A stretch of DNA of 64,000 nt from Ga0077555 sp050250755 (GTDB lineage: Bacteria > Pseudomonadota > Alphaproteobacteria > Rhizobiales > Hyphomicrobiaceae): contig JBFWOB010000032.1 of assembly GCA_050250755.1 (NCBI GenBank), positions 13,238 to 77,237 on the forward strand, written 5' to 3'. A model generated the notes under the pieces. That model searched no databases. It was not told where the DNA came from and saw nothing but the letters and a program-made list of their open reading frames with translations. The stretch's first letter is position 1. Each line of letters opens with the position of its first letter. Made by a program: the position numbers and the translations under genes. This document shows positions 57,009 to 64,000 of this stretch, one piece after another.

Positions 57009-57443
57009 ATGCCGCAAACGACGCTGACCATCGGGACAAAAGGCTCGGGCCTTACCGAGTTCACGCGCGAGGCGGAAGCGTTCGTGCGCCGGGCCTCGGC
57101 CGAGAGCAACATCGACACAGGCATCCTGACCGTTTTCATCCGACATACCTCCTGCTCGCTGCTGATCCAGGAGAATGCTGATCCTGATGTGCGTCGCGAC
57201 CTCGACGAATTCTTCAAGCGGCTAGTACCGCCGTCGGACGACCCGTCTATGCGCTGGATCGTGCACACGACTGAAGGGCCGGACGACATGCCGGCGCATA
57301 TCAAAGCTGCGTTGACAGCCGTTTCACTGTCGATTCCCGTATCTGGCGGACGGATGATGCTCGGGACATGGCAGGGTCTCTATCTTTTCGAGCACCGCTC
57401 CGCGCCTCACCGGCGCGAGATCGTGTTGCATCTTTCACCTTGA
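57009..57443 (+). CDS. yjbQ: YjbQ/UPF0047 family protein
   Basis: A protein of 144 residues with MPQTTLTIGTKGSGLTEFTR, ILTVFIRHTSCSLLIQENAD and LGTWQGLYLFEHRSAPHRRE, which is YjbQ. Homologues show a weak thiamine-phosphate synthase activity, but the physiological role is unclear. I start at the ATG at 57009 because it gives the conserved N-terminus; a frame from 56955 adds 18 unlike residues. It is 59 bases upstream of the hlyU gene on the same strand. Confidence 0.92.
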   Translation: MPQTTLTIGTKGSGLTEFTREAEAFVRRASAESNIDTGILTVFIRHTSCSLLIQENADPDVRRDLDEFFKRLVPPSDDPSMRWIVHTTEGPDDMPAHIKAALTAVSLSIPVSGGRMMLGTWQGLYLFEHRSAPHRREIVLHLSP

Positions 57444-57502
57444 TCGAGACCTTCAGATATACTCGCGCCTGTTTTTGCACGTCCTGAGAAGCTGAGGCAC
57501 TC

Positions 57503-57790
57503 ATGTCCTTCTGGAAGAAGCTCTTTGGCATTGGCCGCGACGACGGCGATGGCACAGCGAAGGTAGCCCGTGAGGCGGAGCACAACGGCTTCCGCATCGC
57601 GGCCATGCCGTACCCGGAGGCAGGCCAATTTCAGGTGGCGGGCACTATCTCGAAGCAGGTCGGGGACGTCGTGCGCGAGCACCGCTTCGTCCGAGCCGAC
57701 CGCTTCGGCACCATCGACGAAGCGGCCGAATTCTCGATCATGAAGGCCCGCCAGATCATCGATCAACAGGGCGAGCGGATCTTCGATTGA
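57503..57790 (+). CDS. HlyU family protein
   Basis: A small protein of 95 residues: MSFWKKLFGIGRDDGDG, then EHNGFRIAAMPYPEAGQFQV and FVRADRFGTIDEAAEFSIMK. In alphaproteobacteria this family is named after HlyU of Vibrio, a regulator of hemolysin, but the alphaproteobacterial proteins resemble it weakly and their role is unknown. GAGGCA precedes the ATG. It probably shares a message with yjbQ. Confidence 0.85.
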   Translation: MSFWKKLFGIGRDDGDGTAKVAREAEHNGFRIAAMPYPEAGQFQVAGTISKQVGDVVREHRFVRADRFGTIDEAAEFSIMKARQIIDQQGERIFD

Positions 57791-58151
57791 GACCGCTTCC
57801 CCGATGTCATTCTCGCAACAAGCGCATGTCCGTCCAGTTGAGCTCTGGCGCCTAAGAGATTAAGCGCTGTTTCAGCTGTGCTTCGAGAATTCGCCTGTTT
57901 CATTATTCACCGCCGAGCATCGTTCCGCACGACGTCATGCCCACGCAAGCGGACACCACGAGCGCGGGCGTCCGGATCAGACGCGCGTAGGCCCGCCTTT
58001 GCGGGGGTGACGCAAAAACAAGGCGTTGTCGCGCGAATCTCAAGCGGCATATCAGGTCAGACTTTGACCGAGCATCCCACACGAGCGCGCGAAATATCTC
58101 GCGTTCAACCGGACAGGCATGCGAAAGACGCGAGGATGCCAATGGATGCGA
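57791..58151. other. Intergenic region containing a palindromic repeat
   Basis: No protein gene is supported in these 361 bases between hlyU and the GST gene. The main feature is the 80-base palindromic element at 57933-58012. The left part contains a short direct AT-rich patch (GAGATTAAGCGCTGTTTCAG) of unclear meaning. Confidence 0.5.
57933..58012. repeat. Palindromic intergenic repeat element (GTCATGCCC...GGGTGACG type)
   Basis: The left arm CGTCATGCCCACGCAAGC and the right arm GCCTTTGCGGGGGTGACG form an imperfect inverted repeat across about 80 bases, with a CACCACGAGCGCG segment inside. This resembles a dispersed palindromic element found in many alphaproteobacterial genomes, near GTCATGCCCGCGAAGGCGGG. 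I see only one copy here, so the family assignment is from memory. Confidence 0.6.
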
Positions 58152-58721
58152 TCAGGTGTAGGCCTTCTCGGCTTCCATCGCCTTTTGCACGGCAGGCCGC
58201 GCGAGCATCCGGTCGTGGTGTGCCTCGAGAGCGGGATACGTTCCCTTTGGCGCGTCGATACCGGGACGGAAACGCCAGTACACCCGGAAGAGATGAAGGT
58301 CGGCGATCGAATAGCGACCGATAGCCCACTCGCGGCCGGCGAGCCTTTTCTCCGCCACGGCAAAGGCCGCCGCTACGGCCTCGACGCCCTTGGCACGCGA
58401 TCCGTGCATCGTGGAGGCTGTGAATGACATCCACGAAATGACCTGTGCCTCTGCCTCGAGATCTCCTTCCGGCCAAAGCCCGGCGGCGGGATACTTTCGT
58501 GCGATATAGTAGAGCGTAGCGGCCACCTCGGTCAGCGTGTTTCCGCCCTCCGTGATCAGCGCCGGCACCTTTCCGTCGGGATTGATAGCAAGATAACCAG
58601 GCTTCTTCTGCTCTTCCTTGGCAAGCAAAGTCGGAACGAGTTCATACTGCGCACCCGCCTCGATCAAGGCGATATGGGTGGCAAGTGAACTCGTCGAGGG
58701 CGAGAAGTAGAGTTTCAGCAT
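58152..58721 (-). CDS. Glutathione S-transferase family protein
   Basis: A GST of 189 residues. The N-terminal thioredoxin-fold part is MLKLYFSPSTSSLATHIALI with the serine-rich active-site helix, and GKVPALITEGGNTLTEVAAT carries the cis-Pro and glutathione-binding motif. The C-terminal helical domain contains GREWAIGRYSIADLHLFRVY. Its substrate is not predictable. The ATG at 58721 is the family start; 14 upstream codons are open. It is divergent from the MFS gene. Confidence 0.9.
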   Translation of the reverse strand: MLKLYFSPSTSSLATHIALIEAGAQYELVPTLLAKEEQKKPGYLAINPDGKVPALITEGGNTLTEVAATLYYIARKYPAAGLWPEGDLEAEAQVISWMSFTASTMHGSRAKGVEAVAAAFAVAEKRLAGREWAIGRYSIADLHLFRVYWRFRPGIDAPKGTYPALEAHHDRMLARPAVQKAMEAEKAYT

Positions 58722-58905
58722 TGATGGCGCTCCCTGTCGCAGGTGATGAGCATATGCTTCCACGAGGCGGCGACACGGAGCAAGCTATTGCCTCTTTGCG
58801 ACGATCTCTCGATAACAACATGCCTGTCGGGACTGGCCTTCGCATCCCGGTCTGCTAGCCTTAGCCTCTCGCCTCCCCGGCGAGGTGAAACCGCCAAGGT
58901 CTCCC

Positions 58906-60150
58906 ATGAACATTCATCTGCTCGGCTGGGCGACCGGCGCCTTGTTCTTCTTCTACGCATGGGTATTGCGAGTCAGCCCGAGCGTGATGGTCGAAGAGCT
59001 GATGCGTGACTTTTCCGTCGGCGCCACGGCGGTCGGAAGTCTGTCCGCCGTCTACTTCTACGGCTATGCCGGCATGCAGATTCCAGTCGGGTTGATGATC
59101 GACCGCTTCGGACCTCGCCGATTGCTGGCCATCTCGGCACTCATCTGCGGAGCCAGTTGTCTGCTAGCGGCCTGGAGCCCTACCTTTGCAGGTGTCAGTC
59201 TCGGCCGGTTCCTGATCGGCGCGTCCGCCGCATTCAGTCTGGTCGGAGCGTTTGCAGTCGCCGGAGACTGGTTTGACGCAAAGCGATTTGCATTTCTCGG
59301 TGGACTGGCGATGGCGGCCGGCATGGCTGGCGGTGTCCTGGGCCAAGCGCCGGTGCGGCTGCTGGTCGAGGCCAACGGCTGGCGACCGACTGTTGCGATC
59401 ATGGCCATCGGCGGCGTGGTCTTGGCGGTGATGGCATTTGCGTTCGTCAGAGATAGGACACACCGGACTCGCAGTCTGGGAGGGGTGTTTTCCGGTCTCA
59501 AGCAGGTGCTTTGCAATCCGCAGACCTGGTTCATCTCGATCGGCGGCCTCGGCGTCAACGGTACCCTGCTCGGCTTCGGCGGACTCTGGGGTGTTCCCTT
59601 CATGGGCGCGGCGCACGGGCTCGAACCGGCGACCGCCGCCTTCATCACCTCGCTCCTGATCGCCGGTTGGGGCTGTGGTGCGCCGATCTTCGGCTGGCTT
59701 TCGGGCCATCTCGGCCGACGCCGCGCACCGTTCCTGATCGGCTACGCCATCTGCCTTCCAAGCTTTGTCACGTTGGTCTATGGGCCGACGTTGCCGCCGC
59801 TGTTGGTTGCCGTTCTGACGTTCCTCACCGGCTTCGGCGGATCGGCGCAGATCATGTGCTTCGCAACCGTTCGGGAGGTCAATTCTCCGGCTGTAGCGGG
59901 CACGGCAATCGGCGTCGTCAACGCGATGGTGACGGGCACGGGCGCGATCTACCAACCCCTGATCGGATCGCTCCTCGATCACGTCTGGTCGGGCAAACTT
60001 GTCGACGGAGCCCGCATCTACACAGTGGCCGACTACAGAGTGGCGTTTTCCGTTCTCGTGGGCGGCCTGCTGATCGGTCTCGGATGCGCACTTGCGATGC
60101 GTGAGACACGCTGCCGCCCCCTGGTCAGCTCGGAGGCCGTCGCCGCATGA
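58906..60150 (+). CDS. MFS transporter
   Basis: A carrier of 414 residues with 12 predicted spans. It begins MNIHLLGWATGALFFFYAWV with LRVSPSVMVEELMRDFSVGA, then MQIPVGLMIDRFGPRRLLAI, the typical loop 2-3 motif. The second half has RRRAPFLIGYAICLPSFVTL and FLTGFGGSAQIMCFATVREV. It resembles sugar/organic acid MFS carriers; substrate unknown. ATG at 58906 with AAGG seven bases upstream is chosen over an in-frame codon at 58885. A bidirectional terminator follows. Confidence 0.88.
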   Translation: MNIHLLGWATGALFFFYAWVLRVSPSVMVEELMRDFSVGATAVGSLSAVYFYGYAGMQIPVGLMIDRFGPRRLLAISALICGASCLLAAWSPTFAGVSLGRFLIGASAAFSLVGAFAVAGDWFDAKRFAFLGGLAMAAGMAGGVLGQAPVRLLVEANGWRPTVAIMAIGGVVLAVMAFAFVRDRTHRTRSLGGVFSGLKQVLCNPQTWFISIGGLGVNGTLLGFGGLWGVPFMGAAHGLEPATAAFITSLLIAGWGCGAPIFGWLSGHLGRRRAPFLIGYAICLPSFVTLVYGPTLPPLLVAVLTFLTGFGGSAQIMCFATVREVNSPAVAGTAIGVVNAMVTGTGAIYQPLIGSLLDHVWSGKLVDGARIYTVADYRVAFSVLVGGLLIGLGCALAMRETRCRPLVSSEAVAA

Positions 60151-60176
60151 ACGCACACCGCCGCTTCGTACGATAA

Positions 60177-60203
60177 AGGCGGTGCAGCTGTGCCACACCG
60201 CCT
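60177..60203. terminator. Bidirectional terminator between the MFS gene and dapA
   Basis: AGGCGGTG and CACCGCCT form a perfect 8-base-pair stem around 11 bases. On the plus strand CGGTATTTT follows; on the minus strand TTTATCG follows. It lies between the two convergent stop codons. Confidence 0.7.
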
Positions 60204-60235
60204 CGGTATTTTACGAAACGACTGATTGCTTCTGC

Positions 60236-61132
60236 CTATTCGGCTGCGGCGCGAGCCTTTAGCAACCCCGCATTCGCTAGTGCGGCATCGACGGTCGCCT
60301 TGGTCGACTCGCTGACGGGCGCGAGTGGCAGGCGGCACTCGGGGCTTTCGGTAATGCCGAGACGCCACGCCGCATACTTCACGGGTCCGGGGCTGGTCTC
60401 GACAAAGAGTGCATCGTGCAACGGCATCAGCACGTCCTGCAGCTCGAGGGCGCGCTTCCAGTTGCCGGAGAGGCAAGCATTCTGGAACTCGGAGCACAGC
60501 CGCGGCGCAACATTCGACGTAACCGAGATGCAGCCATTGCCACCGTGAGCATTGAAGCCGAGCGCCGTCGCATCCTCCCCCGAAAGATACGAGAACGGCT
60601 TCTTGATCAGCAGCCGGTGCTGCGACATGCGATCCACTTTCGCGGATGCGTCTTTCACGCCGGCGACATTCTTCAGGGTCGAGATCCGGGCAAGCGTGGC
60701 CGGCAGGATGTCGACAACCGTACGTGGCGGGACGTTGTACACGATGATGGGCAGATCGACCGCGTCGCTGATCGCCTTGAAATGCAGGTAGAGGCCGTCC
60801 TGCGTCGGCTTGTTGTAGTAGCCGGTTGAATGCAGCGTCGCGTCGGCACCCGCCTGCTTGGCGAACTCGGTGAGCTCAATCGCTTCCTCGGTGGAATTGG
60901 AGCCCGCCCCGGCGATCACCGGCACGCGCTTTCTGGCGACTTTGACGCACAGCTCGACGACCCGCTTGTGCTCGTCATGGCTGAGCGTCGGTGTTTCGCC
61001 CGTGGTGCCGACGGGCACCAGGCCATGCGTTCCCTCGGAAATCTGCCATTCCACGAGCCGCTCGAATGCCGGCTCGTCGACCTTTCCATTCTTCATCGGC
61101 GTAATAAGCGCCGTAAACGAGCCCTTGAACAT
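60236..61132 (-). CDS. dapA: 4-hydroxy-tetrahydrodipicolinate synthase
   Basis: DapA condenses pyruvate with L-aspartate semialdehyde in lysine and diaminopimelate synthesis. It has 298 residues, normal. The Schiff-base lysine lies in VAGVKDASAKVD, the catalytic tyrosine in GYYNKPTQDGLYLHF, and GTTGETPTLSHDEHKRVVEL is the aspartate semialdehyde site. The ATG at 61132 gives MFKGSFTALITPMKNGKVDE, the conserved start. It is divergent from the lytic transglycosylase, an arrangement common in Hyphomicrobiales, and is in the same pathway as lysA at 15138. Confidence 0.97.
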   Translation of the reverse strand: MFKGSFTALITPMKNGKVDEPAFERLVEWQISEGTHGLVPVGTTGETPTLSHDEHKRVVELCVKVARKRVPVIAGAGSNSTEEAIELTEFAKQAGADATLHSTGYYNKPTQDGLYLHFKAISDAVDLPIIVYNVPPRTVVDILPATLARISTLKNVAGVKDASAKVDRMSQHRLLIKKPFSYLSGEDATALGFNAHGGNGCISVTSNVAPRLCSEFQNACLSGNWKRALELQDVLMPLHDALFVETSPGPVKYAAWRLGITESPECRLPLAPVSESTKATVDAALANAGLLKARAAAE

Positions 61133-61497
61133 GTGCCCTCTCCTCCGTGACGGGCGGTTGATCACCGCCTCGAGCTACCTTTTTTGCCGCGCCGGACGGC
61201 ATTGGAAAGGGGCGCGTGAGGCGCGGGATCAGGCAGACCAATCAAAGTGATTCGCGCGCCGCCTCGATCCGGCTGCAACACTATGCCTTCAACCAAACCC
61301 TCGCAAGGCTCGCCTTGAGCCGCCAAGCCCGCCCTGTTAAAAGAACAAATTGCTCGAGCGACCAACAAGAGTCGCCGTTTCGACGCTCTACTGCTGCGCC
61401 CGACCGGCAGCGGTCCGCGTGGCACCGTAGGCTTGTGCCACACACATAACGATCGGTTCGCGTTGACTGATACGCACAGATCGGGGGGAGCAAGCCG
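61133..61497. other. dapA-slt intergenic region with an inverted repeat
   Basis: No gene is supported in these 365 bases. It must hold the divergent promoters of dapA and the transglycosylase. GTGGCAC-N9-GTGCCAC (61419-61441) is a perfect 7-base inverted repeat about 57 bases before the transglycosylase start, either an operator or a leader hairpin. TTGACT at 61464 may be a -35 element. Confidence 0.5.
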
Positions 61498-63717
61498 ATG
61501 ACGGGACGACCGTTCCTGCTAGCCGTCGTGTTAACCGTACTTTGCGGGGGACTGCTTCGTGCCGAGTCGCAAGCGAGCTCGCCAGATGTGGCAGCCGCGG
61601 GGGCTCAGGAGAACGCACCGCCGCTTCCGGTTGAGCACCCGAAGCGTGACGGCAAAGGCGAGATCGGCGCCCCAGTCAAAACGCTGACGCCGCCAGCCGA
61701 GGAGATCGCTTATCGGTCCAAGGTGAAAGCGTTGCTGGCCGGATTGATCGGTGTCAATCCATCGGCTGACGACATCGCCGCACTCAACACGGCACTCAAA
61801 GCCCGCACGATCGCGGCTGCCAACGCTCTCACCGATCCGGCTGCGCGAAAATTGGCGCTTTGGCAGGCCTATAAGTTCGGCGTCGGTGATGCCGACGACA
61901 TGGCGCGTTTCGTTGCGCAAAACCCAGCGTGGCCGGACTCACAGACGATCCTGCGGCGAGCGGAGGAGCAAATGCTTGCTCGCGGGGGCAACTCCGCCGA
62001 GATTCGTGGTTTCTTCAAAGGTCGCGAACCTGTGAGCGGCGCCGGCTGGGCTGCCCTCGCCTCCGCACATCTGGCGGAAGGGGATGAGGCGGCGGCCCGC
62101 CGTCACGCCGCGCGCGCCTGGACGGACGAGGAGATGGCTGCCTCATTCGAAACGGGCTTTCTCGATCGCTTCGGCAAGATGCTGACGCCGGCCGATCATC
62201 GACAGCGGCTCGACCGGCTTCTGGTCAGTCGTTTCCGGTTCGCGGCCGAACGTCGTGCACGCGCGGCCATCGCGCGACGCGTCATTCCGCAATTGCCGGA
62301 GGCCGAGCGCAAAGTCGCAGAAGCGCGCCTCGCGGTACTGGCTGGCGGCAAGAACGCCGGCAAGCTGCTCGCCGAGCTACCTGCCGATTCCGCGACGCCA
62401 ACCGATTGGGGCTTGGCCTTCAGCCGCGCTGCGCATCATCTCGACTCCAATCACCTCGAGGAAGCGGCGAAGATTCTCACTCGAATCCCGGATGATGCTG
62501 AAAAGCTCGTCAATCCGGACGAGTGGTGGCTGCTGCGGCGCGAAGCTGCCTACGACGCCTTGACCGCCCGCAAACCACATCTCGCCTACGATCTCGTCAA
62601 AACATCGGGACCGCTATCAGCGAACCCGCTGAAAGAACAATCGCACATGGCGGGATGGATCGCGTTCCGCCTGCTCAAGAATTCGAAGCTGGCTTTGACG
62701 CATTTCGAAACCGCGCTCAAAGCGGCGGACGGTCCGCTGAGCCGCGCACGGTCTGCCTATTGGACGGGTCGCGTGCTCGATGTGCTCGGGCGCAAGAGCG
62801 AAGCGCGCCAGCGTTATCTGCTCGCCATGCGCGATGCCGACACGTTCCACGGTTTGCTTGCTCGCCAGATCGTAACCGGCGGGCCGCACACCGACCTGAC
62901 GATCACGCCGCCTCTGGTGCCATCCAAGGAAGAGGCCGAACGCTTCAAAGCTCACGATGCGGTTCGCGCGGCTACGCTCGCACGCAAGGCGGGGCTCGAT
63001 CGCAACATCTTCATCGGCCTCATGGCGGGGTTACGGAACTATCTAAAGACGGAAGGCGAGATGGCGCTCCTTGCCGAGCTTGCGGCGTCGCTCGGCGATC
63101 CGCAGACATCGCTCCGGGTTGCCAAGACGGCCATCGCGCGCGGCATGAATTTGATCCTCTATGCGTACCCGATCGATCCTTTCCCTGACTACGAACCCAT
63201 CCGCCCGCCGCCCGAGACTGCGATGCTGCTCGGCATTACCCGACAAGAGACTGAGTTCAACACCGCTATCGTCTCGTGGGCCGGAGCGCGCGGTCTCATG
63301 CAGGTGATGCCCGTCACGGCTCGGCACGTGTGCACCCAGCACAAGGTCAAGTGCGATTTGCCGAAGCTGATGACCGATCACGCCTATAACGTGCGCATCG
63401 CATCAGCCTATATCGCCGACCGCATGTCTGAGCTCGGTGGTTGGTACGCGGTATCACTCGCGGCCTATAATGCCGGCCCGGGCCGGGCGCGGCAGTGGAT
63501 CCGGCAGAACGGGGATCCGCGCGGCGGCGATGTCGACCCGATCGACTGGATCGAGCGCATCCCGATCGAGGAGACCCGGCTCTACGTCGAGAAGGTGCTC
63601 TCGAACATCCAGGTTTACCGGGCGCGACTCGGCGAGCCGAAAGCGCTGCGGCTGGTTGAAGACCTCAATCAACCGACAGGTCGTGGCAATGCGCGGCGGC
63701 GCGCGGGTGCGGATTGA
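61498..63717 (+). CDS. slt: Soluble lytic murein transglycosylase (SLT family)
   Basis: A periplasmic enzyme of 739 residues that cleaves peptidoglycan glycan strands to 1,6-anhydromuropeptides. A signal peptide is present (MTGRPFLLAVVLTVLCGGLL). Residues 60-550 form a helical superhelix rich in Ala and Arg, like the U-domain of Slt70. The catalytic SLT domain is near 570-720: LLGITRQETEFN with catalytic Glu584, WAGARGLMQVMPVTARHVCT and AAYNAGPGRARQWIRQNGDP. The start has GGGGGAG eight bases upstream. Position beside dapA is common in this order. The last residues are basic. Confidence 0.95.
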   Translation: MTGRPFLLAVVLTVLCGGLLRAESQASSPDVAAAGAQENAPPLPVEHPKRDGKGEIGAPVKTLTPPAEEIAYRSKVKALLAGLIGVNPSADDIAALNTALKARTIAAANALTDPAARKLALWQAYKFGVGDADDMARFVAQNPAWPDSQTILRRAEEQMLARGGNSAEIRGFFKGREPVSGAGWAALASAHLAEGDEAAARRHAARAWTDEEMAASFETGFLDRFGKMLTPADHRQRLDRLLVSRFRFAAERRARAAIARRVIPQLPEAERKVAEARLAVLAGGKNAGKLLAELPADSATPTDWGLAFSRAAHHLDSNHLEEAAKILTRIPDDAEKLVNPDEWWLLRREAAYDALTARKPHLAYDLVKTSGPLSANPLKEQSHMAGWIAFRLLKNSKLALTHFETALKAADGPLSRARSAYWTGRVLDVLGRKSEARQRYLLAMRDADTFHGLLARQIVTGGPHTDLTITPPLVPSKEEAERFKAHDAVRAATLARKAGLDRNIFIGLMAGLRNYLKTEGEMALLAELAASLGDPQTSLRVAKTAIARGMNLILYAYPIDPFPDYEPIRPPPETAMLLGITRQETEFNTAIVSWAGARGLMQVMPVTARHVCTQHKVKCDLPKLMTDHAYNVRIASAYIADRMSELGGWYAVSLAAYNAGPGRARQWIRQNGDPRGGDVDPIDWIERIPIEETRLYVEKVLSNIQVYRARLGEPKALRLVEDLNQPTGRGNARRRAGAD

Positions 63718-63794
63718 CAAGCCCCTCGTAAATATCGTCGGAAGTTGCGATGTGTTAGTGTACCTCGGATACAGTCCGTCGCGTCGAGGTCACC

Positions 63795-64000
63795 ATGCGC
63801 ATGATGCAAATCACGCCGTTCGTGCCGTGTACATCGCTCGAGCCGCAGGTTGCCTTCTATCGTGACGTGTTGGGCTTCACGGTCGGATTCCAGGATGGCA
63901 ACTACGCATTCCTGCGGCGCGACGGTGTTGCGGTTCGCCTTCTCGAGGTCGATTGCGATGTCAATCTGCGCTCTCCGGACCGCGAGCAATCGTTCTACAT
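63795..64000 (+). CDS. VOC/glyoxalase-bleomycin resistance family protein (3' end outside window)
   Basis: The first 68 residues of a vicinal-oxygen-chelate fold protein. Visible parts are MRMMQITPFVPCTSLEPQVA, FYRDVLGFTVGFQDGNYAFL and RRDGVAVRLLEVDCDVNLRS. The gene is cut by the window edge, so the metal ligands of the second half cannot be read. GAGG lies six bases upstream of the ATG. It could be a glyoxalase, dioxygenase or bleomycin-binding-type protein; the fragment does not decide. Confidence 0.83.
   Translation, partial: MRMMQITPFVPCTSLEPQVAFYRDVLGFTVGFQDGNYAFLRRDGVAVRLLEVDCDVNLRSPDREQSFY

Noticed and set aside
57933..58012. Repeat arms considered as a CRISPR unit
   Set aside because: Only one imperfect inverted repeat is present, with no regularly spaced direct copies and no cas gene.

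Overview
The window looks like chromosomal DNA from a GC-rich alphaproteobacterium, most likely of the order Hyphomicrobiales (Rhizobiales). The reasons are the AapJQMP-type general amino-acid transporter, a DksA with one finger cysteine, a DUF4175/TIGR02302 membrane protein near lysA, a DnaG that has lost most zinc ligands, the dnaG-rpoD pair, and a large coiled-coil protein resembling the polar-growth proteins of this order. The genus cannot be fixed from the sequence. I see no rRNA, tRNA, CRISPR array, insertion sequence, prophage or integrase. The content is mostly housekeeping and ordinary accessory metabolism.

0-10 kb: the 3' end of hrpB; a zinc operon zur-znuC-znuB (minus strand) with a likely Zur operator; a thiolase-fold protein lacking most catalytic residues; dksA with a very long low-complexity N-terminus; a 600-base gene-free stretch with hairpins and a strong orphan terminator; a MoxR-type ATPase; a membrane protein and an outer-membrane beta-barrel; and a LysR regulator. 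10-20 kb: a DUF4175 protein, a membrane-anchored glutamate-synthase-like flavoprotein and lysA on the minus strand, then a plus-strand group of YCII protein, ECF sigma factor with a TPR-like tail, DUF1428 and SRPBCC proteins (ECF42-like), and a small secreted cysteine protein.

20-31 kb: small-molecule enzymes (gamma-glutamylcyclotransferase-like, DJ-1/PfpI, HAD dehalogenase, histidine phosphatase, medium-chain reductase), the amino-acid ABC transporter in the order aapP-J-Q-M, a proline-rich membrane protein, a CnbZ-like protein and a GNAT acetyltransferase. 31-42 kb: HupE, an Mrp ATPase fused to DUF971 (the HCF101 layout), a secreted alpha/beta hydrolase, a redox group (ferredoxin reductase, rhodanese, SDR, [2Fe-2S] ferredoxin), an Hpt protein, and the divergent 977-codon coiled-coil polar-growth candidate.

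42-51 kb: an MFS carrier coupled to a serine/threonine dehydratase, a boxA-like benzoyl-CoA epoxidase reductase without boxB, DUF2853, an HpaB/AbfD-family protein with altered Fe-S ligands, a phytoene-dehydrogenase-like flavoprotein, a D-2-hydroxyacid dehydrogenase and a nucleoside deoxyribosyltransferase-like protein. 51-64 kb: dnaG and rpoD with a UUCG terminator, Uma2, a DOPA dioxygenase-like protein, YjbQ, HlyU, a palindromic intergenic repeat, a GST, an MFS carrier, dapA, a soluble lytic transglycosylase and a truncated VOC gene.

The best leads are the catalytically gutted thiolase, the compact polar-growth candidate beside an Hpt gene, the HpaB/AbfD variant with lost cluster ligands, the possible structured RNA at about 5.9-6.24 kb, and the Mrp-DUF971 fusion. 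I found no clearly new multigene defence or mobile system.
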